35,789 nucleotides of DNA from an uncultured Campylobacter sp. (GTDB lineage: Bacteria; Campylobacterota; Campylobacteria; Campylobacterales; Campylobacteraceae), in contig NZ_CALBWL010000005.1 in assembly GCF_937973075.1 (NCBI RefSeq), forward strand, positions 1 to 35,789. Reading direction: 5' to 3'. Under the pieces are notes generated by a model. That model saw only the letters and a program-made list of their open reading frames with translations. It ran no database searches and had not been told where the DNA came from. Within the stretch, counting starts at the first letter, position 1; every line of letters starts with the position of its first letter. Position numbers and translations under genes: made by a program. Positions 25,402 to 33,288 of the stretch are shown piece by piece.

Positions 25402-25406
25402 CTTCT

Positions 25407-25967
25407 ATGAAATTTAAAATTTTACTTCCGCTTATTATCGTAGCTGCGGGCTTGGCATGGGCATTGGACAATTATCTTAGCTATAAAAATATCGAAACGA
25501 TCAACTCCGAAATTCCGCTAAAGCAAGCATTGAGCGGCGAGCAAATCTCTAAAATCCGCGTCTATAAATCCAAACGAATTCTTGAAATTTTAACCTCAAA
25601 AGGCATCGCAAAAAGCTACAAAATCGCCCTCGGACGCGAGCCTGAAGGACACAAAGAAGTTCAAGGCGACGGCAAAACCCCGGAGGGCAACTACACCATA
25701 AACGGCAAAAATCCAAACTCGGCGTATCATCTAAATTTAGGCATCTCCTATCCGAACAAAGCCGACGTAGCACACGCAAAATCCCTCGGCAAGAGCGCAG
25801 GCGGTGATATCAAAATCCACGGGCTACCGAATAAATTCAGCTACCTAGGGCAGAGTATCGCGGCGTTCGGCGACTGGACGGAGGGCTGCATAGCGCTCGT
25901 CAACGACGATATGGACGAGCTTTTTGAGCATGTAAAAATCGGCACGCCGATAGAAATTTTACCGTGA
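25407..25967 (+). CDS. L,D-transpeptidase family (YkuD-domain) protein
   Basis: 186 residues. An N-terminal membrane/signal segment (about residues 4-20, KILLPLIIVAAGLAWAL) is followed by a YkuD domain. GREPEGHKEVQGDGKTPEG is the family opening. The catalytic pair is H138 (DIKIHGL) and C161 (GDWTEGCIAL). Such enzymes cross-link or trim peptidoglycan stem peptides in the periplasm, or attach proteins to them. The ATG lies 6 bases after the hairpin that closes the alpha operon, and there is no strong ribosome-binding site apart from that T/C-rich context. Read-through from the ribosomal operon may contribute. Confidence 0.88.
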   Translation: MKFKILLPLIIVAAGLAWALDNYLSYKNIETINSEIPLKQALSGEQISKIRVYKSKRILEILTSKGIAKSYKIALGREPEGHKEVQGDGKTPEGNYTINGKNPNSAYHLNLGISYPNKADVAHAKSLGKSAGGDIKIHGLPNKFSYLGQSIAAFGDWTEGCIALVNDDMDELFEHVKIGTPIEILP

Positions 25968-26449
25968 TTGCACGCGCCTACGCTAAAATTTCACAGCCGC
26001 GATCGATATAAAACGTAGCGTAAATTTCATCTATGTGCTTTAAAATAATATTTGCCGCCCAATCTTTCATATCCCGCAAAATTTACGATTAAGATCGAAA
26101 TATGTTTTTTTATAAAAATTTAATCGTATCGGCGCTTGTATTAATTAAATTTAGACAGTTCCGCTTTAAATTTTACATACCGCTCAAACGAAATTTCATC
26201 TCCAATTTAGCCCTCGGTCTAGCTGAAATTTCATCCCAAATTTATGGCGCAAATAGTCTAAATTTAAATATACGCAAGCCCGATGATTTGTAAGTTTCGT
26301 CCTTGCCTAAATCGATAAAATTTTAAAATCGCGGCTCGCCGTTCGCGGCGTATAAAATTCTTTGCGAGCCATTACGCAAAATCCGCGTCCTCGCGCAAAA
26401 TTTCAGATTAAATTTCATCCCCGATAAGCCTTTTTTTATCGCTTTTGGA
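25968..26449. other. AT-rich non-coding stretch before the NifU-like gene
   Basis: About 480 bases. A 63-codon frame at 26102-26293 has no ribosome-binding site and a composition of the spacer type. I see no RNA gene. Numerous AAATTT words occur. The end holds the promoter of the next operon. Confidence 0.45.
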
Positions 26450-26455
26450 TATAAT
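26450..26455 (+). promoter_or_regulatory. Putative promoter -10 box (TATAAT) for the NifU-like/murE operon
   Basis: GCTTTTGGATATAATTC is a near-ideal Campylobacter extended -10 promoter and nearly identical to the one before the DUF748 gene (GGATATAATT). It lies 28 bases before the ATG, preceded by a run of seven Ts. Confidence 0.72.
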
Positions 26456-26482
26456 TCGCCAAAATCAAAATAAGGAATTTTA

Positions 26483-26749
26483 ATGATACCATTTACAGAC
26501 GAAGAGCTTCTAGCCCCGGTACAGGATAGCTTGGAGCTAATCCGACCGATGCTGCAAAACGACGGCGGCGATATGAAGCTTTTAGGCATAAAAAACGGCG
26601 TCGTCTATGTCCGCCTTACCGGGCATTGCCACGGCTGCGCCGCAAGTGCGCAGACCCTAAAATACGGCGTCGAACGCCAGCTTCGCATGGATATTCACCC
26701 CGAGCTTAGCGTCGTAAACATCCCCGAAGGCGAAGAGTTTGAACTATAA
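26483..26749 (+). CDS. NifU C-terminal-domain protein (Nfu-type Fe-S scaffold)
   Basis: 88 residues, the size of a single Nfu domain. LIRPMLQNDGGDMKLL and the cluster-binding LTGHCHGCAAS with C49 and C52 (CxxC) are diagnostic. A dimer of such domains holds a [4Fe-4S] cluster and passes it to client enzymes. AAGGA precedes the ATG. It is the first gene of a run that continues into the unnamed gene and murE with overlaps. Confidence 0.93.
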   Translation: MIPFTDEELLAPVQDSLELIRPMLQNDGGDMKLLGIKNGVVYVRLTGHCHGCAASAQTLKYGVERQLRMDIHPELSVVNIPEGEEFEL

Positions 26750-27287
26750 AAAACTGGGGCTAAAGGCCTTTTCGCGCGGAGAATTCGAGCTTGCGAAGCT
26801 ATATTTTTCGCTCGCATATGAAAAAAGCGGCGAGGAGGAAATTCTATTTTTGCTCGAGCTTTGCCAGACTGCGCTGGCAGACCGCGAAGAGGCGCTTATG
26901 CTCTTTGATTTTTACAACCTCAGCCCCAAAACTCAAACTGCGGAGCTTTTTAAAATTTTAAACTCCATCAACGAAAAGATCGCGAACGAAGCGGCCTCCG
27001 AACCCGGCGCCGAGGATGAGATTGCAGTCATTGCCTATGCCGATTTTATGCGCGCGGTAGGCCAAAGAGGCTTTAAAGACGCCTTCGAATCGATCATTTT
27101 TTCCTCCAAAATCGCCATTTCGGACAAAACCGAGATGATAGAATTTTTAGAAAATTTGATAGAAAACGGCTACTACGAAATGGGGCTTAATTACGTCGAG
27201 AGCTCGGCTGCCGCGTATGCAGGCGATGAGCGCTTCGAAGCGCTAATGCAAAAAATCAAAAATCATGAAAATACGACTCGAAAATAG
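26739..27287 (+). CDS. Conserved helical protein of unknown function before murE
   Basis: 182 residues from a TTG start overlapping the NifU-like gene by 11 bases; an internal start is possible. No family name is recognised. The sequence is acidic and almost entirely helical: KLGLKAFSRGEFELAKLYFS then YEKSGEEEILFLLELCQTAL. This resembles tetratricopeptide-like helix pairs and has no membrane segment. Its 3' end overlaps murE by 23 bases, so expression is tied to both neighbours. I recall an uncharacterised gene in the same place in C. jejuni. The gene is probably a soluble scaffold, but nothing in it points to a reaction. Confidence 0.75.
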   Translation: MNYKKLGLKAFSRGEFELAKLYFSLAYEKSGEEEILFLLELCQTALADREEALMLFDFYNLSPKTQTAELFKILNSINEKIANEAASEPGAEDEIAVIAYADFMRAVGQRGFKDAFESIIFSSKIAISDKTEMIEFLENLIENGYYEMGLNYVESSAAAYAGDERFEALMQKIKNHENTTRK

Positions 27288-28575
27288 CTTTATCACCGAC
27301 AACTCCGCCGAGTGCGAGGCTGGCTGCTTTTTTATGCGCACGAGCGCGAACGCTAAATTCCAAGCCGAAGCGGCGCAAAAAGGTGCGCAGATCATCTCTA
27401 TCGCGCAAGCAAAGGAACTTTTAAATATTAATCCGCGCATCAAAATCGTAGGCATCACCGGTACGAACGGCAAAACGACGACCGCGGCGGCGATCTACTC
27501 GACGCTGCTAGATCTAGGCTTTAGCTGCGGTCTAAGCGGCACGCGCGGCGCCTTTATAAATGAGCGCAGAATCGATGAGAAGGGGCTTACGACGAGCTCG
27601 GTTTTTAAGACGATGAGCTATCTTTATGAAGCCGGCAAGCAGGGCTGCGAGTATTTCGTCATGGAGGTTAGCTCGCATGCGATAGCACAAAACCGCATCG
27701 AAGGATTAGAATTTGCGCTTAAAATTTTTACGAATTTAAGCCAAGATCATCTCGATTATCACGGCAGCATGCAAGAATACGCTGCGGTCAAGAGCTCGTT
27801 TTTCGCAGACGACGCGCCAAAACTCATAAACGCCGATGACGGACATATTAAATTTAACCCCGCAAACGCCCTTACCTACGGTATCAGAAACGCCGCGAGC
27901 TTCGGCGTGAGCGGATACGGGCTAAAGGGCGGTATCGACGCGCTCCTGCGTACTCCAAACGGCGATAATGCGCAGCTGCAAAGCGATCTCATCGGCGAGT
28001 TTAATCTCTACAACCTTACCGCGGCGTTTGCGGCGGTTAAAATTCTAACCAAGCTGCCGAACGAAAAGATCGCAAAAGCCCTGGCAAACTTCGGCGGCGT
28101 CGAGGGTCGCGTACAGATCGTAAATAAAAATCCGCTTGTAATCGTCGATTTTGCTCATACCCCGGACGGCATCGAAAAGGTGTTAAACGCGCTGCGTGCA
28201 AGCGGCGAGATCATCGCGGTTTTCGGCGCGGGCGGCGATCGCGACCACGGCAAGCGTCCGAAAATGGGCGCCATCGCGGAGCACTTTGCTAAAATTTGCA
28301 TCGTTACGAGCGATAACCCGCGCAGCGAGGATCCAGACGAGATCATCAAACAAATTTGCGCCGGCATGCGCCGAAAAGATAAAATTTTAAAGATCGCGGA
28401 TCGCAAAGAGGCTATCGCGCGCGCACTAGATCTTGCCAAAAACGGCGAGATCATCGCTATTTTGGGCAAAGGCGACGAGACCTACCAGGAGATCAAGGGC
28501 GTGAAGCATCCTTTCAGCGATAAGCAGGTCGTCAGCGAGCTAGTCGCGGCGCGAGGCGAGTCAAATTTAGACTAA
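27265..28575 (+). CDS. murE: UDP-N-acetylmuramyl-tripeptide synthetase MurE
   Basis: 436 residues, somewhat shorter than the E. coli enzyme because the N-terminal domain is reduced. MurE adds the third residue to the peptidoglycan stem in the cytoplasm using ATP. The ATP loop GITGTNGKTTT is at 63-73, and YHGSMQEYAAVKSSFF is the region with the family's carbamylated lysine. The C-terminal TSDNPRSEDPDEI carries the DNPR motif that marks meso-DAP-using MurE. dapB in this window fits that choice. The ATG at 27265 lies inside the preceding gene. Confidence 0.95.
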   Translation: MKIRLENSFITDNSAECEAGCFFMRTSANAKFQAEAAQKGAQIISIAQAKELLNINPRIKIVGITGTNGKTTTAAAIYSTLLDLGFSCGLSGTRGAFINERRIDEKGLTTSSVFKTMSYLYEAGKQGCEYFVMEVSSHAIAQNRIEGLEFALKIFTNLSQDHLDYHGSMQEYAAVKSSFFADDAPKLINADDGHIKFNPANALTYGIRNAASFGVSGYGLKGGIDALLRTPNGDNAQLQSDLIGEFNLYNLTAAFAAVKILTKLPNEKIAKALANFGGVEGRVQIVNKNPLVIVDFAHTPDGIEKVLNALRASGEIIAVFGAGGDRDHGKRPKMGAIAEHFAKICIVTSDNPRSEDPDEIIKQICAGMRRKDKILKIADRKEAIARALDLAKNGEIIAILGKGDETYQEIKGVKHPFSDKQVVSELVAARGESNLD

Positions 28576-28591
28576 ATTTAAAGGACGGCCG

Positions 28592-28939
28592 ATGAAAATC
28601 GAAATTTTATCAAGCAAAATCCACCGAGCGCGCGTGACGGACGCCAATCTCAATTACGTAGGCTCTGTCACGATCGGGCCCGAGCTCATCGAGGCTGCGG
28701 GGCTTTGCGAATACCAAAAAGTAGAGATCCTAAACGTCAATAATGGCGAGCGCTTCGCTACATACGTAATCTGCGGCGAGAAAAAGGGCGAGATTTGCCT
28801 AAACGGCGCGGCCGCGCGCAAAGTCTGCGTCGGTGACATCGTCATCATCGTGGCCTACGCTCAGATGAGCACCAAAAAAGCGAGAAGCTTCAAGCCTAAA
28901 ATCGTGCAAGTAAACGAAAAAAACCAAATAACGGAGTAA
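28592..28939 (+). CDS. panD: Aspartate 1-decarboxylase proenzyme
   Basis: 115 residues. PanD makes beta-alanine for pantothenate and CoA. The self-cleavage site YVGS is at residues 22-25, so Ser25 would become the pyruvoyl group. MKIEILSSKIHRARVTDANL and the C-terminal IIVAYAQMS are diagnostic. AAAGGA precedes the ATG, 16 bases after murE and 2 bases before ybaB, so it is within the operon. Its location between murE and ybaB differs from a panBCD cluster; panB and panC are not in the window. Confidence 0.96.
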   Translation: MKIEILSSKIHRARVTDANLNYVGSVTIGPELIEAAGLCEYQKVEILNVNNGERFATYVICGEKKGEICLNGAAARKVCVGDIVIIVAYAQMSTKKARSFKPKIVQVNEKNQITE

Positions 28940-28941
28940 AG

Positions 28942-29271
28942 ATGTTTGAGGGAATGGATTTTTCAAAAATGGGGCAGATGCTCGATCAGATGCAGGCCAA
29001 GGCTAAGCAGATCGAGGAGGAGAATGCGCGCAAGGAATTTACCGTAAAATCGGGCGCGGGCATGGTCGCCATCAGGCTAAACGGCGCGGGCGAGGTGCTC
29101 GATCTAAGCATCGACGACAGCCTTTTTAACGACAAAGAGAGTTTGCAGATCCTGCTAATTTCGGCGATAGGCGACGCGATAAAACTCGTCGAAAATGAAA
29201 AGAAAGGCGCCGCAGCGTCCATGCTAGGAGGGCTCAGCGGCCTAGGCGATCTGCTCGGCGATAAGAGCTGA
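28942..29271 (+). CDS. Nucleoid-associated protein, YbaB/EbfC family
   Basis: 109 residues. MGQMLDQMQAKAKQIEEENA at the N-terminus is the helical arm of the family, and VKSGAGMVAIRLNGAGEVLDL the central beta strands. The dimer binds DNA non-specifically and shapes the nucleoid. It starts 2 bases after the panD stop. The tail ends in glycine-rich GGLSGLGDLLGDKS. It is the last gene before a 380-base gap. Confidence 0.93.
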   Translation: MFEGMDFSKMGQMLDQMQAKAKQIEEENARKEFTVKSGAGMVAIRLNGAGEVLDLSIDDSLFNDKESLQILLISAIGDAIKLVENEKKGAAASMLGGLSGLGDLLGDKS

Positions 29272-29289
29272 GGCGGTTTTGCAAGCAAG

Positions 29290-29319
29290 TCTAAATTTGG
29301 AGGATCGTTTAAATTTAGA
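29290..29319 (+). terminator. Possible hairpin after ybaB
   Basis: TCTAAATTT and AAATTTAGA pair as a 9-bp AT-rich stem around a 12-base loop, 18 bases past the ybaB stop. The stem is weak and the tail not T-rich. Confidence 0.3.
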
Positions 29320-29653
29320 AATTTGCGAGCTGAGCCGGTAAATTTAAACAGGTCGGTCGGATGAAATTTCAAAATTTTATAGTTTTAAATTTCGCGAAAC
29401 AGCCGATCGGAGAGTTTAAAATTTACAAGCGGCGGTTGCGATGTGCTTCGGTTATTTTGCCTCTGTGCAAACACAAAAGAGATAAAATTTAAACGGCACG
29501 CAAGGCGTAGCCAAATGTCATAAAACGGGCAGTAAAAAGTGCGAGCGCGACAAGTAAAATGAGCGTAAAAACTGATAAGTACAAACAAAGTAAAAGCAGC
29601 CGAACGAGCGCGCAAAAAGCGGCTTTAAAGCCCAACCATGCGATAGGAATTTG
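29320..29653. other. Non-coding stretch between ybaB and ispA
   Basis: No gene on either strand: the 76-codon minus frame 29385-29615 has no ribosome-binding site or family. C. jejuni has, as I recall, a PDZ-domain gene in this place; none is visible here. No clear promoter for ispA is seen. Confidence 0.45.
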
Positions 29654-30505
29654 ATGGATATTTTAGAAAAATTTAAAGACTACTTGAAACACAACGAACT
29701 GAAGGCGTCTAGCTTTCATCCGTACTTTGAGGAGGCGCTCAACTACATGCTGCAAGCGGGTGGCAAGCACTTTCGCGCGCAGCTGCTGCTAGGCGTCGTC
29801 TCGGCGGTGGATGAGCGGCGCTTTGAAGGCGCACTGGCGATCGCGATGGCGCTTGAGATGATCCACACCTACTCGCTCATACACGACGATCTGCCCGCGA
29901 TGGACGATGCGGATCTGCGCCGCGGACGGCCGAGCCTGCACAAAAAATACGACGAGGTCACGGCGATTTTGGTGGGCGATGCGCTAAATACCGACGCTTT
30001 TTTGATAGCCGCGAGCGCGAACCTAAGCGACGAAATCAAGATAAAATGCATTAAAACTCTAGCACAAAACGCAGGCAGTAGCGGCATGGTGCTCGGTCAG
30101 GCGATCGATTGTCATTTTGAAAACAGCCCATTAAAGCAAAGCGAGCTTGAGTTTTTGCATCTGCACAAAACGGGCGCGCTCATCGCAGCGGCGTTTGAGC
30201 TAGGCGCCATAATCGGCGGGTTAAAGGATGAGCTCGCGCATGAGCTTTATAAGATCGGACTGAAGCTAGGTCTCATATTTCAGATCGAGGATGATATCAT
30301 CGACGCTACGGGCGACGAGGCAAGCGCGGGCAAACCCGTAGGAGCGGACGGCGCGAAAAATTCCTTCGTAAATTTACTAGGTCTTGCGGGTGCGAGGAGC
30401 TACAAGCAGCGCCTAATAGACGAGGTAAATGGCGCGATGAGCGGCTATGACGCAAGCCTACGCGATTTGGTTTTAAATTTGATAGAAAAATACCTGAAAG
30501 GATGA
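29654..30505 (+). CDS. ispA: Polyprenyl (geranyl/farnesyl) diphosphate synthase
   Basis: 283 residues. It condenses isopentenyl diphosphate with allylic diphosphates to farnesyl diphosphate, the precursor of undecaprenyl phosphate and quinones. The two aspartate-rich motifs are HDDLPAMDD (77-85) and QIEDDIID (210-217). GKHFRAQLLL near residue 38 binds diphosphate. The ATG at 29654 follows AGGAA; a TTG one codon earlier is less likely. Chain length cannot be fixed exactly by eye. It lies 3 bases before tkt. Confidence 0.93.
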   Translation: MDILEKFKDYLKHNELKASSFHPYFEEALNYMLQAGGKHFRAQLLLGVVSAVDERRFEGALAIAMALEMIHTYSLIHDDLPAMDDADLRRGRPSLHKKYDEVTAILVGDALNTDAFLIAASANLSDEIKIKCIKTLAQNAGSSGMVLGQAIDCHFENSPLKQSELEFLHLHKTGALIAAAFELGAIIGGLKDELAHELYKIGLKLGLIFQIEDDIIDATGDEASAGKPVGADGAKNSFVNLLGLAGARSYKQRLIDEVNGAMSGYDASLRDLVLNLIEKYLKG

Positions 30506-30508
30506 AAA

Positions 30509-32437
30509 ATGTCGAGCGAGCAGCTAAGTAAAATTTCAAACACGATCAAATTTCTAAGCGCGGATATGATCCAAAGCGCCAACTCTGGCCATCCCGGCAC
30601 GCCGATGGGGCTAAGCGACGTAATGAGCGTCTTTATGAGCAAGGTCCGTCACAACCCCAAAAATCCCGCGTGGCTGAACCGCGACCGCGTCGTATTCTCA
30701 GGCGGACACGCAAGCGCGCTGGTGTATAGTTACCTCTATCTTAGCGGATATGATTTGAGCATGGACGATCTGAAAAGCTTCAGGCGCCTGCACTCCAAAA
30801 CCCCCGGCCACCCGGAGATCACTACCCCGGGCGTCGAGATCGCTACCGGACCGCTCGGTCAGGGCGTCGCGAACGCGGTCGGATTTGCGATGGCTGCGAA
30901 ATACGCCGCGCATCTGCTCAACGAGGAAGGAAACGAGATCATCGATCACCGCGTCTATTGCTTCTGCGGCGACGGCGATCTACAGGAAGGCATCAGCTAC
31001 GAAGCGTGCGCGCTTGCGGGTAGACACAACCTCGATAATCTCACGATAATCTATGATTCTAATGGCATCACGATCGACGGCAGCACCGATATCGCGTGGT
31101 TTGAGGACGTAAAGGTGCGATTTGAAGCGCAAGGCTTTGAGGTCGCACGCATCGACGGGCATAATTTCGATCAGATAGAATTTGTCCTTGACGAGGTCAA
31201 AAACAAAACCAAGCCCTACCTCATCATCGCAAACACCACGATCGGCAAGGGGGCGCTCGAGCTTGAGGGCACAGCCAAGACGCACGGCGCGCCGCTTGGA
31301 GAGGAGCTGCTTGCACGCGCTAAGCAAAGTCTGGGCTTTGATCCCGCTCAAAGCTTCGTCGTAAGCGAGGACGTGCTTTTTGAAACGCGCGCTGCGGTCG
31401 AGAGAGGCGATTTGGAGGAGAGACTTTGGAAGGAGAAGCTCGCGAAGCTAAGCGATGAAAAAAGAGCGCTTCTAAACGAGCTTTTAAATCCCGACTTTAG
31501 CAAGATAGAATTTCCCGATTTTAGCGGACTTAAGGTCGCCACGCGCGATAGTAACGGTAAAATTTTAAATGCCATCGCAAACGCAGTACCCGGCTTTTTG
31601 GGCGGAAGCGCCGATTTAGCGGCGTCGAATAAGACCGAGCTAAAAGGCGGCGGCGACTTTCCGTGCGGCAAAAATTTGCACTTCGGCATCCGCGAGCACG
31701 CGATGGCGGCGATCGGCAACGCCTTTGCGAGGTACGGGCTTTTCATCCCGTTTAGCGCGACGTTTTTTATCTTTAGCGACTATCTCAAGACGGGCGCTAG
31801 ACTTGCGGCGCTGATGGGTTTGCGCCACTATTTCGTCTTCACGCACGACAGCATCGGCGTAGGCGAAGACGGGCCGACGCACGAGCCTATCGAGCAGCTT
31901 AGCACCTTCCGCGCGATGCCAGACTTCTACACCTTCCGCCCGGCAGACGGCAACGAAAACGTAAAGTGCTGGCGCACGGCGCTTACTCTGAATGCGCCCG
32001 CGGCGTTCGTCTGCTCGCGCCAAGGGCTTGAGCCGCTACCTAAGGCGGTTTTAGGCGACGTGCAAAACGGCGCGTATCTGCTAAGGCAGAGCAAAGAGCC
32101 GCAAATCACGCTCATCGCAAGCGGCAGCGAGGTCTCGCTCTGCCTAAAGGCCGCAGCGATCTTGCAAGAGCAAGGCATCGGCGCAAACGTCGTAAGCGCG
32201 CCGTGTTTCGAGCTTCTGTGCGAGCAGGACGCTGATTATCTAGCGCAAATCCTAGAGCCGCAAACTAAAATTTTAGCCGTCGAAGCCGCAAGCGCGCTTG
32301 AGTGGTATAAATTTGCAGACGCGGTACACGGCATGCAAAGCTTCGGCGAAAGCGGCAACGCGAGCGAGCTATTTAAGCTTTTCGGCTTCACCGACGTCGC
32401 GATCGCAAAGCAGGCCAAAGAGCTTTTAGAGCAGTAG
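30509..32437 (+). CDS. tkt: Transketolase
   Basis: 642 residues. It moves two-carbon units between sugar phosphates in the pentose phosphate pathway using thiamine diphosphate and Mg2+. SANSGHPGTPMG (23-34), ATGPLGQG (112-119), the TPP motif CGDGDLQEGISYEA (153 onward) and the catalytic-glutamate region FGIREHAMAAIGN in the second half are all present. It starts 3 bases after ispA. Campylobacters generally have few carbohydrate routes, so the enzyme probably mainly supplies ribose and erythrose 4-phosphate (inference). Confidence 0.97.
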   Translation: MSSEQLSKISNTIKFLSADMIQSANSGHPGTPMGLSDVMSVFMSKVRHNPKNPAWLNRDRVVFSGGHASALVYSYLYLSGYDLSMDDLKSFRRLHSKTPGHPEITTPGVEIATGPLGQGVANAVGFAMAAKYAAHLLNEEGNEIIDHRVYCFCGDGDLQEGISYEACALAGRHNLDNLTIIYDSNGITIDGSTDIAWFEDVKVRFEAQGFEVARIDGHNFDQIEFVLDEVKNKTKPYLIIANTTIGKGALELEGTAKTHGAPLGEELLARAKQSLGFDPAQSFVVSEDVLFETRAAVERGDLEERLWKEKLAKLSDEKRALLNELLNPDFSKIEFPDFSGLKVATRDSNGKILNAIANAVPGFLGGSADLAASNKTELKGGGDFPCGKNLHFGIREHAMAAIGNAFARYGLFIPFSATFFIFSDYLKTGARLAALMGLRHYFVFTHDSIGVGEDGPTHEPIEQLSTFRAMPDFYTFRPADGNENVKCWRTALTLNAPAAFVCSRQGLEPLPKAVLGDVQNGAYLLRQSKEPQITLIASGSEVSLCLKAAAILQEQGIGANVVSAPCFELLCEQDADYLAQILEPQTKILAVEAASALEWYKFADAVHGMQSFGESGNASELFKLFGFTDVAIAKQAKELLEQ

Positions 32438-32452
32438 CGGAAAGGGTAAAAT

Positions 32453-32875
32453 TTGAGCGAAAAGATCAAAATTTCATATTTAGACGGATTTAAAATTTAC
32501 GGGTTAAAAGCCCGCACGAAAAACGAGGACGAGCTGGGCGGAAGCGGTAAAATTCCCGCGCTGTGGGCAAAATTTATGAAAGAGTGCTATGACGGGCAAA
32601 GCGAGATTTACGGCGTTTATTATGATTACGAAAACGGCGCCGACGGGCTTTACGATATCTTTATCGGCGCTAAAGCGCCCCGCGGCGGCAAAGCCTTGGA
32701 GATCAAAAGCGGCAAATACGCCGTTTTTAGCTTTCCAAATGAGCCGCAAAACGTAGCAAAGTTTTGGAGCAAAATTTGGAACTTTTTTGAGGCCGGCGAA
32801 CTAAAAAGAGCGTTTGGAACGGATTTTGAGTTTTACGGCGGAGACGAGATCAAAATTTTCATCTCGGTTTTGTAG
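32453..32875 (+). CDS. GyrI-like/effector-binding domain protein
   Basis: 140 residues from a TTG start with AAAGGG upstream, 15 bases after tkt. It begins EKIKISYLDGFKIYGLKART, with GVYYDYENGADGLYDIFIGA and SGKYAVFSFPNEPQNVAKFW in the middle, the pattern of the GyrI-like/AraC-effector domain (SOUL-like fold). It lacks any DNA-binding helix-turn-helix, so it is a stand-alone small-molecule binding domain. Single-domain members can bind or hydrolyse toxins or interact with gyrase; none of this is shown here. Confidence 0.78.
   Translation: MSEKIKISYLDGFKIYGLKARTKNEDELGGSGKIPALWAKFMKECYDGQSEIYGVYYDYENGADGLYDIFIGAKAPRGGKALEIKSGKYAVFSFPNEPQNVAKFWSKIWNFFEAGELKRAFGTDFEFYGGDEIKIFISVL
32845..32866 (+). 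terminator. Terminator-like hairpin overlapping the end of the GyrI-like gene
   Basis: CGAGAT, a loop containing the palindrome AAAATTTT, and ATCTCG form a stem followed by GTTTT. It closes the ispA-tkt-GyrI-like run. It lies inside the last codons of the gene. Confidence 0.5.
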
Positions 32876-33130
32876 GGCGGCGCATGAAATTTATAAACGG
32901 CGAGTGATTTTTTGCCGCCGCGACGATGAGCTTTTGCGTAAAATTTCATCCATAAAGCGGTAAAATTCCGTCCCCAAAACTACGCGCGCGAAAGCAAATT
33001 TTGTGCCGAAAGCGCGCCGTACCTTAAGCCGTGGATTTAAAACGAAATCTAAATTTGCGCCGTTAAATTTCAGCCTTCGCCCGCAAAATCAGGCGAAATT
33101 TCACACAGAATTTCATTTTTAAATCTGTTA

Positions 33131-33150
33131 TTAAGCCATTTTTGGCTTAA
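33131..33150. promoter_or_regulatory. Perfect hairpin just upstream of the tRNA-Ser gene
   Basis: TTAAGCCA, TTTT, TGGCTTAA: an 8-bp stem with a 4-base loop, ending 15 bases before the tRNA. A weak TACATT -10-like sequence follows (33153-33158). It could end upstream transcription or be an operator of the tRNA promoter. Confidence 0.4.
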
Positions 33151-33165
33151 ATTACATTTTCATTC

Positions 33166-33253
33166 GGGTAGATGTCCGAGCGGTCGAAGGAGCGCGCCTC
33201 GAAAGCGCGTAAGGCGTCAGCCTTCTAGGGTTCGAATCCCTATCTACCCGCCA
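33166..33253 (+). tRNA. tRNA-Ser(CGA)
   Basis: An 88-nt cloverleaf of the long-variable-arm class. The acceptor stem GGGTAGA pairs with TCTACCC. A TCCGAGCGGTCGAAGGA D arm follows. The anticodon loop CTCGAAA has CGA at 33200-33202 between the stems GCGC and GCGC. There is a class II variable arm, a T arm with GGTTCGAATCC, discriminator G and an encoded CCA end. It reads UCG serine codons. The long variable arm fits serine. Confidence 0.95.
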
Positions 33254-33288
33254 TTCATTCAAATTTCACCCAATACTTTGGAGTTAAG

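Noticed and set aside
26102..26293. 63-codon frame in the spacer before the NifU-like gene
   Set aside because: AT-rich spacer composition, no ribosome-binding site, no motif.
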